Shown: piece after piece, positions 47,700 to 55,253 of the stretch
Numbering within the stretch: the stretch's first letter is position 1
Layout of the letters: each line of letters begins with the position of its first letter
Assembly: GCA_900467685.1 (NCBI GenBank)
Contig: UBQX01000027.1
Span: 1 to 64,000, forward strand
DNA: 64,000 nt
Reading direction: 5' to 3'
Source of the DNA: Hyphomicrobiales bacterium
GTDB taxonomy: Bacteria > Pseudomonadota > Alphaproteobacteria > Rhizobiales > Rhizobiaceae
The notes under the pieces: generated by a model
What the model saw: only the letters and a program-made list of their open reading frames with translations
Database searches by the model: none
Told to the model about the DNA's origin: nothing
Translations under genes and position numbers: made by a program

Positions 47700-48884
47700 A
47701 TGTCCAACGGAAACCCGCCGCGCCGCTCCCGCAAATCCGACGAGCCGCAGACAATCGACCTCGAGGCCGAACGCATCGCAACGCCAGCGGATGACGCCGC
47801 GAAAACGGACACTCCGGCAGACGCCATCATAATGGGCCCGGAAACGGTCGCCGAGACTGCAGCGACATCGGAACCGTCGGCGGAACCGACGCCTGAGCCC
47901 GTCTCGCCGACCGCGTCCGAAACCGAAGCCACGCCACCGCCCACAAAGCGCGGCGGCAACGGAGGTAGCGCAGGCCTGATAGCCGCCGGCATCGTCGGCG
48001 GGCTGATCGTGCTTGTCGGTGCCGGCGCCGCCCAATATGCCGGCTTCGTCCCCAATCTCGGGCCCGCCCAAAAAATCCAGCTGCCCGACTATTCCGGACA
48101 GATTGCGAGCCTCCAGCAGAAGCTCGCAGACGTCGAGAAGAAGGCCGCCAATCCGCCGGTCACCGATCTCACCCCTGTGGAAGATCGCCTGAAGAACATC
48201 GAGACCGCGATGTCAAAGCTGCCGGTCGGCGATCTGACCGACGTGCTCGCGATCAAGGGGAAGCTAGACGAGACCGCCGGCAAGATGGACAAGGTGGAAG
48301 CGCAGATGGCCTCCGTTGCCAATCGCCTCCAGCAGACGGAAGCCAAGGTCAACGCGCCGCGTGACGACGTCGATGTGGCCCGCGCCATCGCTTCGGCGGG
48401 CCTTAAAGCCGCCATCGACCGCGGCGGCCCGTTCCAGGCCGAACTCCAGACACTGGCCAGCGTCGCGCCGAATGACGAAGCCGTTGCCGGTCTGCAGGCT
48501 TTTGCGTCCAAGGGCGTGGCCTCTCGTTCCGACCTCATCAAGCGCTATCCGGACGCTGCCGACCAGATGCTCGCCGTGCTCAACAAGCCTGTTGCCGGCC
48601 AGAGCCTCAGCGATCGGCTGTTCAAGAGTGCCTTCTCCGTCATCAAGGTTCGCCCGGTGGGCAATGTCGAGGGGACAAGCCCGGACGCCATCATTGCCCG
48701 CATCGGCGACAAGCTGCAGGGGGGCGACCTCCAGGGTGCGCTCAAGGAATGGGATACGCTGCCCGATAATATCAAGGCTGCAGGCCAGGACTACCACGCG
48801 GCCCTTGAGGCACGTGTGAAGGTCGAAGCGCTGGTTGCGCAGGCGCTCGAACATGCAGTCAAGACGACCGGCAAGCAGGGGTAA
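47700..48884 (+). CDS. Alphaproteobacterial Mic60 (mitofilin-domain) protein
   Basis: A 394-residue protein with an acidic, Thr/Pro-rich N-terminus (to ~85), a Gly-rich membrane helix at 91-115, a coiled-coil segment (~125-225, for instance VEAQMASVANRLQQTEAKV) and a C-terminal mitofilin-like domain (DRLFKSAFSVIKVRPVGN onward). This architecture and the place between hemD and hemY are those of COG4223 proteins, described in alphaproteobacteria as the homologue of mitochondrial Mic60, which shapes cristae and contacts outer-membrane Omp85 proteins. Membrane-bending in this organism is inferred. Confidence 0.88.
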   Translation: MSNGNPPRRSRKSDEPQTIDLEAERIATPADDAAKTDTPADAIIMGPETVAETAATSEPSAEPTPEPVSPTASETEATPPPTKRGGNGGSAGLIAAGIVGGLIVLVGAGAAQYAGFVPNLGPAQKIQLPDYSGQIASLQQKLADVEKKAANPPVTDLTPVEDRLKNIETAMSKLPVGDLTDVLAIKGKLDETAGKMDKVEAQMASVANRLQQTEAKVNAPRDDVDVARAIASAGLKAAIDRGGPFQAELQTLASVAPNDEAVAGLQAFASKGVASRSDLIKRYPDAADQMLAVLNKPVAGQSLSDRLFKSAFSVIKVRPVGNVEGTSPDAIIARIGDKLQGGDLQGALKEWDTLPDNIKAAGQDYHAALEARVKVEALVAQALEHAVKTTGKQG

Positions 48885-50558
48885 GTGACGAAGATGCTCA
48901 AGTTACTCGGTTTCGTACTCCTCGTCCTCGCTCTCGCCTGGGGTTTCGCTTGGCTGGCCGATCGCCCCGGCGACCTGACCATCGTCTGGCAGGGTCAGCA
49001 GATCGAAATGAGCGTCATGGTCGCGGTGACGCTCATCGTCGCGCTCATTGCGGTCATCATGTTCATCTGGTGGCTCATCCGCACGATCTGGACCTCACCC
49101 CGTTCGATCAATCGCTATTTCCGCGCCCGCAAGCGCGACCGCGGCTATCAGGCGCTCTCCACCGGGCTTATTGCCGCCAGCGCCGGCGATGCCGCGACCG
49201 CCCGCAAGATGAATGCCCGCGCCAAGGGGCTGCTCAGCGCCGATCAGGAGCCGCTGATCCATCTCCTGGAGGCGCAGGCAAGCCTCATCGAAGGCCGCAA
49301 TGACGAAGCCCGCCGCAAGTTCGAGCAGATGGCCGAGGATCCGGAAACGCGCGAACTGGGCCTGCGCGGACTCTATCTCGAGGCTAAGCGTCTTGGTGCC
49401 GACGAAGCGGCCAACCAGTATGCCGAGCGCGCGGTTGAAAAGGCTCCGCACCTGCCCTGGGCCGCAGAGGCGACCCTTGAAGCGAAGATGCGTCTTGGCC
49501 TTTTCGATGACTCCCTGAAACTGCTGGAGCAATATCGTCTGTCGGGCGCGATCAGCAAGGACGAGGCAAATCGCAAGAAAGCGGTTCTGTTGACGGCAAA
49601 GGCCGCCGCTGCGCTGGAGGGCAACCCGAAGGTCGCCAGTGAAGACGCACAGCATGCGCTGCGACTGGAACCTTCGCTCATCCCGGCCGGCATTGTCGCG
49701 GCAAAAGCGCTCTATCGCGAAGACAATCTGCGCAAGGCCTCCGCCGTGCTCGAACGCCTGTGGAAGGCTGCCCCGCATCCGGATGTCGCCGCCTGCTACG
49801 TTCACGCGCAGGGCAATTTGACCTCGGACGAACGCCTGCGCCGGGCGATCAAGCTCGAAACCGTGCAGCCGGAAGCCTATGAGGCGCTCTACGCGGTGGC
49901 AGCCGCCGCCTTCGACATGCGCGACTTCCGCACCGCCCGCGAAAAGGCAGAAGCTGCAGCCAAGCTCGACATGCGCGAAAGCGTTTTCCTGCTCCTGGCC
50001 GATATCGAAGAGGAAGAAACCGGCGATCAGGCCCGCATCCGCCACTGGATGTCGATGGCCCGCCGCGCACCGCAGGATCCGGCCTGGATTGCCGATGGCT
50101 TCGTCTCCCAGGTCTGGCTGCCGCTGTCGCCCGTCACCGGTCGCATCGACGCGTTCGAATGGCGCAAGCTCGAACGGCAGGCGGGCACGGCAATCGAGCA
50201 CGAACCGCTGACGGCGGAGGTTGCGTTCCTCTCCCTGCCGCCGGCCACCGCGCCGCGCCCGGCGACGCCCGCACCGGAAATCCATGTCTTTGGCGAGCCG
50301 GAGCCAAGGCCGGCTGCGGCGAAGAGCGAACCGGCACCTGCGCCCCAAGCAGCTGCCACGCCCATTGCCAAGGAAGCGCCGGCCAAGGCGGCTTCGCCTC
50401 GCCCCACAACCAGAGCGGCGAAACCCGGTCAGGACGAAGACGAGAGCAAGTCCTGGGCAGCCGTCGAGCCGTTCTTTGGGCGGCCGCCGGACGATCCGGG
50501 CGTCAAGGCGCCTGAAGCCCCCGCCGATGACAGCAAGACACGCCTGAAGCTTTTCTGA
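48885..50558 (+). CDS. hemY: HemY-domain TPR membrane protein
   Basis: A 557-residue inner-membrane protein of the HemY_N family, a scaffold-like protein linked to heme synthesis by operon position (not the protoporphyrinogen oxidase of the same name). Two membrane helices (~5-24 and ~45-68) precede TPR repeats (~80-400) and a disordered Pro/Ala-rich tail from ~440. The GTG at 48885 abuts the Mic60 stop; an ATG at 48894 is an alternative. CAGGGG serves as ribosome site. Confidence 0.92.
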   Translation: MTKMLKLLGFVLLVLALAWGFAWLADRPGDLTIVWQGQQIEMSVMVAVTLIVALIAVIMFIWWLIRTIWTSPRSINRYFRARKRDRGYQALSTGLIAASAGDAATARKMNARAKGLLSADQEPLIHLLEAQASLIEGRNDEARRKFEQMAEDPETRELGLRGLYLEAKRLGADEAANQYAERAVEKAPHLPWAAEATLEAKMRLGLFDDSLKLLEQYRLSGAISKDEANRKKAVLLTAKAAAALEGNPKVASEDAQHALRLEPSLIPAGIVAAKALYREDNLRKASAVLERLWKAAPHPDVAACYVHAQGNLTSDERLRRAIKLETVQPEAYEALYAVAAAAFDMRDFRTAREKAEAAAKLDMRESVFLLLADIEEEETGDQARIRHWMSMARRAPQDPAWIADGFVSQVWLPLSPVTGRIDAFEWRKLERQAGTAIEHEPLTAEVAFLSLPPATAPRPATPAPEIHVFGEPEPRPAAAKSEPAPAPQAAATPIAKEAPAKAASPRPTTRAAKPGQDEDESKSWAAVEPFFGRPPDDPGVKAPEAPADDSKTRLKLF

Positions 50559-50573
50559 GGAGCGGGAATTTCC

Positions 50574-51050
50574 GTGTTCGAATCCATCGTCTCATTCCTG
50601 CAGGAGATCGTCGGCGGCTCGGGCCATGCCGACGATGAAGTCACCGAGGCGCGCGTTGCGGCCGTGGCGCTGTGCAACCAGGTCATGGCAGCGGATGGCA
50701 AGGTGACCGCAGAAGAGCGCGCCATCGTCGCGGACCTGCTTAGGTCCCGCTTCGGACTGGAGGGCGCAAGGCTCAACGCGCTTCTGGAAGCGGGCGACCG
50801 GGCGGAAAAGGATGCGGTAGACTTTTTCCAGTTCACCACCGTGCTCAAGCGTGAACTGCCGATCGAGCGGCGCAACGCCTTCGTCGGCCTGCTCTGGGAC
50901 ATTGTCTATGCCGACGGTGAGAAGTCGGAGGTCGAGGATCACGTCATCTGGCGTATCGCCGATCTCTTGGGCGTCGATGGCCGCGAACGCGTGGAGCAGC
51001 GCATCGCCGCCGAAAAGCGCGCCCGCGAGAGGCGGCCCCTCGATAGCTGA
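50574..51050 (+). CDS. TerB-like (TerB N-terminal fold) protein
   Basis: A 158-residue helical protein with GTG start (GAGGAGCGGGAA upstream). TerB signatures are VALCNQVMAADGKVTAEERAIVADLL and WDIVYADGEKSEVEDHVIWRIADLLGV: two similar acidic motifs (MAADGKV and YADGEKS), with Asp/Glu that bind metal in tellurite-resistance TerB. No other ter gene is present, so it is not a tellurite cassette. It is 15 bases after hemY, making it the last gene of the hem operon. Confidence 0.88.
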   Translation: MFESIVSFLQEIVGGSGHADDEVTEARVAAVALCNQVMAADGKVTAEERAIVADLLRSRFGLEGARLNALLEAGDRAEKDAVDFFQFTTVLKRELPIERRNAFVGLLWDIVYADGEKSEVEDHVIWRIADLLGVDGRERVEQRIAAEKRARERRPLDS

Positions 51051-51055
51051 CCCCG

Positions 51056-52300
51056 TCAGTGTTCCTGGACGGGTGCGTCGAGGCTGTCAATCTTGCGCAG
51101 CTTCGGGAATGACATGGCCCAGATCACGGCAACGGCAAGCGTGCCGAACCCGCCAACCACGACCGCAGGCACTGCACCGATCAGCGAGGCCATCGTGCCG
51201 GCGCGGAATTCACCCAGTTCGTTCGATGCCCCAACGAACACCATGTTCACGGCACTCACCCGTCCGCGCACGTCATCCGGCGTCCAGAGCGCAATCAGCG
51301 TTTCCCGCACATAAACCGAAATCATGTCTGCAGCGCCCATGACGGCCAGTGCGGCAACGGAAAGCCAGACCGAGGTCGACAGGCCAAAGACCACCGTCGC
51401 CGCGCCAAAGATAGCCACGCCAATGAACATGAGCATGCCTGCACGGTGTTGAATGGGGAAGCTCGCAAGAAGAATGGCCGTGACGATTGCACCGACGCCA
51501 GGTGCTGAGCGAAGCAGGCCGAGCCCCCAGGGCCCCACGGTCAGCACGTCGCGCGCAAAGATCGGCATCAGAGCAGTTGCCCCGCCAAGCAGGACGGCAA
51601 AGAGGTCCAGGGAGATCGCGCCCAGCACGATCTTCTCCGAGCGGATGAAGCTGAAGCCGGCAAGCAGCGACGTCCATGTCGGCTTCTCGCGCGACATACG
51701 CTGGGCCGGCTTCGGGATCATGATGACGAGAACCGAACTCACGAGCAGCAGCGCCAGCGCGACCGTATAGGCAAGGTCCGCACCCAGCCCGTAGAGGAGG
51801 CCGCCGGCCACGGGACCGATGATGGTCGCCGCCTGCCAGGAGGAGGAGTTCCACGCCACTGCGTTGGACAGGTCTTCCGGCGGGATGAGGTTCGGCGCAA
51901 GCGACTGCACGGCCGGCGACATGAAGGCGCGCTCGAACCCGAAGACCAGCATGACGGCAAAGACCGGCACGGGAGAGAAAGTGCCTGTCATCGTCAAGGC
52001 AAGAAGGATCGCGGTCGCGACGGAAGCCACGAACATGCAGGCCGACACGATGACACGGCGATTGTAGCGGTCCGCCACAGACCCCGTAACCAGCACCAGC
52101 GCCAGCGATGGCAGGAACTGGAAGAGACCGATCAGGCCGAGGTAGAACGGGTTCTTGGTCGCGTCATACATCTGCCAGCCGACCGAGACGCTGACGATCT
52201 GGGTCGCGAAGGCAGTAAGGAAGCGCGAGAAGAAGAACAGCGAATAGGAACGGTGACGGAATGCGGCGAACCGGTTCACGGGGGTGACGGTATCGGACAT
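51056..52300 (-). CDS. MFS transporter (EntS-like, Pfam MFS_3 type)
   Basis: A 414-residue 12-helix major facilitator. Motif A between helices 2 and 3 is GSVADRYNRR; the second half has a matching arrangement. The start SLFFFSRFLTAFATQIVSVSVGWQMYD is typical of the EntS/DHA3 group of drug or siderophore exporters. No siderophore genes are near, so the substrate is open. The ATG at 52300 is chosen over 52339 because MSDTVTPVNRFAAFRHRSYS is a usual family start. Convergent with the TerB-like gene, six bases apart. Confidence 0.88.
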   Translation of the reverse strand: MSDTVTPVNRFAAFRHRSYSLFFFSRFLTAFATQIVSVSVGWQMYDATKNPFYLGLIGLFQFLPSLALVLVTGSVADRYNRRVIVSACMFVASVATAILLALTMTGTFSPVPVFAVMLVFGFERAFMSPAVQSLAPNLIPPEDLSNAVAWNSSSWQAATIIGPVAGGLLYGLGADLAYTVALALLLVSSVLVIMIPKPAQRMSREKPTWTSLLAGFSFIRSEKIVLGAISLDLFAVLLGGATALMPIFARDVLTVGPWGLGLLRSAPGVGAIVTAILLASFPIQHRAGMLMFIGVAIFGAATVVFGLSTSVWLSVAALAVMGAADMISVYVRETLIALWTPDDVRGRVSAVNMVFVGASNELGEFRAGTMASLIGAVPAVVVGGFGTLAVAVIWAMSFPKLRKIDSLDAPVQEH

Positions 52301-52421
52301 GGGGACGGATCCTCGCGGAAGAACTCCGCCATTAAGCATGTTGACGGGGACAAGAGACCCGCCCTTGCCCGTTTAGTCGCCAAAGACTACATAACTGTCA
52401 ATCGAAAGATTGGAGCGGAAA

Positions 52422-52718
52422 ATGCTGGCGGTTATCGCAACCCTCAATTTCATTATCAATATCATCTGGTTCCTGGTCATTGCCTCGGCGATTTTTTCCT
52501 GGCTCTATGCTTTCAACGTGATCAACACGCGCAATGAAGCCATCAACATGATCGGCCGTTCGCTGTATCAGGTAACAGAACCGATCTACCGGCCGATCCG
52601 CCGCATCCTGCCGAACATGGGCGGCCTCGATCTGTCGCCGCTCGTCGTGCTGGTCATCCTGTTCTTCCTGCAGCAACTGCTGAACACAACGATTGCCAGC
52701 GCGCTTCTCGGCGGCTGA
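52422..52718 (+). CDS. YggT family integral membrane protein
   Basis: A 98-residue protein with two hydrophobic helices (~6-28 and ~72-92) around the conserved NPL/EPIYRPIRRILPNMGGLDLSPLV-type loop (VTEPIYRPIRRILP). The family is linked to cell division and osmotic stress in other bacteria. The ATG at 52422 follows TGGAGCGGA. It overlaps the next gene by one base (TGATG). Confidence 0.93.
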   Translation: MLAVIATLNFIINIIWFLVIASAIFSWLYAFNVINTRNEAINMIGRSLYQVTEPIYRPIRRILPNMGGLDLSPLVVLVILFFLQQLLNTTIASALLGG

Positions 52719-53041
52719 TGGGCGAAGCCCTTCCCTTCCAGGTCAATTCGGATCACCTCCGGCTTTCGGTGAAACTTACCCCGAATGCCGGGCGTGATGG
52801 TATCGATGGTGCGGAAGAAGCGGCAGACGGCGAAACGCTGCTCAAGGCGCGCGTCACCGCCGTGCCCGAAAAGGGCAAGGCGAACAAGGCGCTGATCGAA
52901 CTCCTGGCGAAGTCCCTCAAGTTGCCGAAATCGTCGATTTCCGTGATTTCCGGCGACACAGCGCGCAAAAAAATCCTCCGCATCGATGGCGATACGGAGG
53001 AGATTGCTGCAAAGCTTCAGGCGCTGCTGGAGCGCCCCTAG
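52718..53041 (+). CDS. DUF167 (YggU) family protein
   Basis: A 107-residue protein with the DUF167 signature VKLTPNAGRDGIDG, LKARVTAVPEKGKANKALIELLAK and VISGDTARKKILRI. The fold is known but not the function. The yggT-yggU pair is conserved in many Proteobacteria. Start overlaps the yggT stop. Confidence 0.95.
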   Translation: MGEALPFQVNSDHLRLSVKLTPNAGRDGIDGAEEAADGETLLKARVTAVPEKGKANKALIELLAKSLKLPKSSISVISGDTARKKILRIDGDTEEIAAKLQALLERP

Positions 53042-53046
53042 CGCTC

Positions 53047-53580
53047 TTACTTGGTCTTCTTGTAGCGTTCGATCGCTTCGACGATCAGGCGCTTGGCAAC
53101 GTCGACATCCTGCCAGCCGCCGATCTTGACCCACTTGCCGGGCTCCAGATCCTTGTAGTGCTCGAAGAAGTGCTCGATCTGCTTCAGCGTGATTTCCGGC
53201 AGGTCGGTATAGTTCACGACCTTGTCGTAACGCTGCGTCAGCTTCGGCACCGGCACGGCCAGGATCTTCTCATCCTTGCCACCGTCGTCTTCCATGACCA
53301 TGACGCCAATCGGACGCACGTTGATCACACAGCCGGGAACCAGCGGACGGGTGTTGCAGATGAGAACATCAACCGGGTCGCCGTCTTCAGACAGCGTATG
53401 CGGCACGAAGCCGTAATTGCCCGGATAGGTCATCGGCGTGTAGAGGAAGCGGTCGACGACGAGGGCGCCGGCTTCCTTGTCCATTTCGTACTTGATCGGG
53501 TGACCGCCAACCGGCACTTCCACAATCACATTGACGTCGTCCGGCGGGTTCTTGCCGATAGAAATTGCATCGATACGCAT
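53047..53580 (-). CDS. ppa: Inorganic pyrophosphatase
   Basis: A 177-residue soluble family I pyrophosphatase. The signature [10 protein letters not shown] binds metal; [18 protein letters not shown]-type residues (Lys and Glu), [13 protein letters not shown] and the late [16 protein letters not shown] complete the site. It pulls biosynthetic reactions forward by removing pyrophosphate. Convergent with yggU, five bases apart. Confidence 0.98.
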   Translation of the reverse strand: MRIDAISIGKNPPDDVNVIVEVPVGGHPIKYEMDKEAGALVVDRFLYTPMTYPGNYGFVPHTLSEDGDPVDVLICNTRPLVPGCVINVRPIGVMVMEDDGGKDEKILAVPVPKLTQRYDKVVNYTDLPEITLKQIEHFFEHYKDLEPGKWVKIGGWQDVDVAKRLIVEAIERYKKTK

Positions 53581-53747
53581 TCATCCATCCCTTATGGCGG
53601 TGATTTCTCCGGCTGTGTCGATAAAGGCAAATGCATTGCAACGCAACATGGCCGATGGGCTATGTTTAACACGAGGCCTACGCCCGTGACTGGCGCAGGC
53701 AACTTCGCTTCGCTAAGCTTGACGGGGTATCCAAGGGGGAAGACATC

Positions 53748-54362
53748 ATGCGATCAGGCTACGCGCTCTTCATTCTGGCCGCACTTGCAGCCGACCCGGC
53801 AGCGGCCAATTCCAGCGCCTATACAAAGCTCGATCTCGACAACTGCAAGAAGCTTTCGAGCGGAGAGGCAGGCGGGCGGATGAAATGCGCGGGCTACAAG
53901 TCCTATCCCGTCTATTTTGCCGAAGACGATCTGCGCCAGAGCCTGCGTTACGGGCCGGCGGCAAGGGATCTCATCGAGGACAGCTTCGAGACCTTCGCGC
54001 AGTTCAACAATGTCAACATGACGATCGAGTGGCGGCTGAACGATACCGGGAAACCAATCGCCGCAATCCAGCGCTGGTTCACCGATAATCCCGACCCCAA
54101 AACCGGCGCGTCGTCGCCAAAGACTGCGGGACAGGTTCTGGTCGTCTCCCGCGTCGCACAACAGGACGACGGTCTCTCCTGCGTCGTTGGCTATGTCGAC
54201 GCGCTGGCCAATCCGAACCCAAACGACCTCGCCCGCAAGCTCGCCGACGAGAATGCAGGCGATTTTGGCTGCGGCTATTCAGAGCCGATGTGGGTGGGAA
54301 CGAAGGGACCAAAGGCCGGCACACCCAGCAACCATCTGCCGGACCGCCTCAAGGCCGAGTGA
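53748..54362 (+). CDS. Secreted protein of unknown function
   Basis: A 204-residue protein with a short signal peptide (cleavage near AAAN-SSAY, residue 21). The mature part has four cysteines (DNCKKL, MKCAGY, LSCVVGY, FGCGYSE), suggesting two disulfides, and a conserved-looking middle FAQFNNVNMTIEWRLND. Family not recognised; homologues I recall in rhizobia are annotated only as hypothetical. AAGGGGGAAGAC precedes the ATG. The stop abuts the convergent GNAT gene. Confidence 0.78.
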   Translation: MRSGYALFILAALAADPAAANSSAYTKLDLDNCKKLSSGEAGGRMKCAGYKSYPVYFAEDDLRQSLRYGPAARDLIEDSFETFAQFNNVNMTIEWRLNDTGKPIAAIQRWFTDNPDPKTGASSPKTAGQVLVVSRVAQQDDGLSCVVGYVDALANPNPNDLARKLADENAGDFGCGYSEPMWVGTKGPKAGTPSNHLPDRLKAE

Positions 54363-54869
54363 TCAGTTCCAGAGGAAGCCGAGCTTCTTCAGCGCGGCGC
54401 CGCCGAAGTCTTCTGTCCCCTCGACGGCATCGACGCCGCCGTGATTGCGGAAGAAACGGATGGTCAGATCGCAATCTTCAAGGCACCACGCCACCAGGCC
54501 GCGGTAACCCAGCGACGAAAGAAGCGACCGTCCTTCGGAAAACAGGCGCGAGCCAAGGCCGATGCCCTGATATTCCGGCTTCAGATAAAGCTCGTAAATT
54601 TCGCCCTCTTGCACGAGACCGCGCGCCCTGTTCTGGCCGATCGTGGCATAGCCGGCGATCTCGCCCGCAACCTCGGCCACGAGAAGCGTTGCCGGTCCGC
54701 GCGAGGCGATCCGCCACCACCGCTCGCCGCGGCGTTCTATCATTTTTGTCAGCGGTTTATGAGGAATAAGGCCGGCATAGGTATGCTGCCAGGATTGGCG
54801 ATGCGCCTCTGAAATCGCGCGCGCATCCTGGGGGTCGGCCCGCCTGATATCGATCGTCAACGTCTTCAT
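54363..54869 (-). CDS. GNAT-family N-acetyltransferase
   Basis: A 168-residue acetyltransferase. N-terminal strand TIDIRRADPQDARAISEAHRQSW, then the acetyl-CoA pyrophosphate loop in PEYQGIGLGSRLF (Q/R-x-x-G-x-G/A), and C-terminal AWCLEDCDLTIRFFRNHGG. EIYELYLKPEYQ is beta-4. Substrate unknown (small molecule or protein N-terminus). The ATG at 54869 is chosen; an upstream frame is open but unsupported. Confidence 0.87.
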   Translation of the reverse strand: MKTLTIDIRRADPQDARAISEAHRQSWQHTYAGLIPHKPLTKMIERRGERWWRIASRGPATLLVAEVAGEIAGYATIGQNRARGLVQEGEIYELYLKPEYQGIGLGSRLFSEGRSLLSSLGYRGLVAWCLEDCDLTIRFFRNHGGVDAVEGTEDFGGAALKKLGFLWN

Positions 54870-55253
54870 AACGCCACTCGTCCTACGCAAAACTTGGGAG
54901 ATGCAGGGCCACACTAACGGCCCCCTCCCTCTGAACGCCATGGCCATCATGGCCATCGCCGACCTTACCCACAAAAGATGCGGAAACTGCCTCTCAAGGG
55001 GTCAGGCCTGCCGAGAAGTTAACGCTATTTTAACCACGCCCGCAAGCGTACATGTGGATGCGTCTCCTCTGAAACGTCGATGATATGGAGGATCCGGTCA
55101 GGCAGCGGGCTGGCTCAGCCACCCGGCCACACGTCGCCTCCACACGGCGGGAAAGACGTCGCTGGATACAGTTTCGAAGATTGCATTGGATTGGCTGAGG
55201 CGGCCGTGAGCGGCCGTGCCTGGTCTCGCCGCCTGCCAAGCCTATCGACGCGT
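54870..55253. other. 384-base region without a recognised gene
   Basis: Lies between the GNAT start and the metal-ATPase stop. It contains a CtrA-like TTAA-N7-TTAA at 55019-55033, a short direct repeat of ATGGCCATC near 54940-54957, and GCGGCCGTGA/GCGGCCGTGC at 55200-55219. Short open frames exist but lack ribosome sites and family features. No tRNA or clear terminator seen. Confidence 0.5.
55019..55033. promoter_or_regulatory. Candidate CtrA-binding site
   Basis: TTAA-CGCTATT-TTAA followed by CCA is an exact TTAA-N7-TTAA match, 150 bases upstream of the GNAT start. Pattern only; no cell-cycle gene adjoins it. Confidence 0.35.

Noticed and set aside
50574-51050. Tellurite-resistance cassette
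   Set aside because: TerB-like protein alone, with no terC, terD or terE; it belongs to the hem operon.
54901-55083. 60-codon open frame in the 384-base gap
   Set aside because: No convincing ribosome site, signal or family feature; composition like non-coding sequence.
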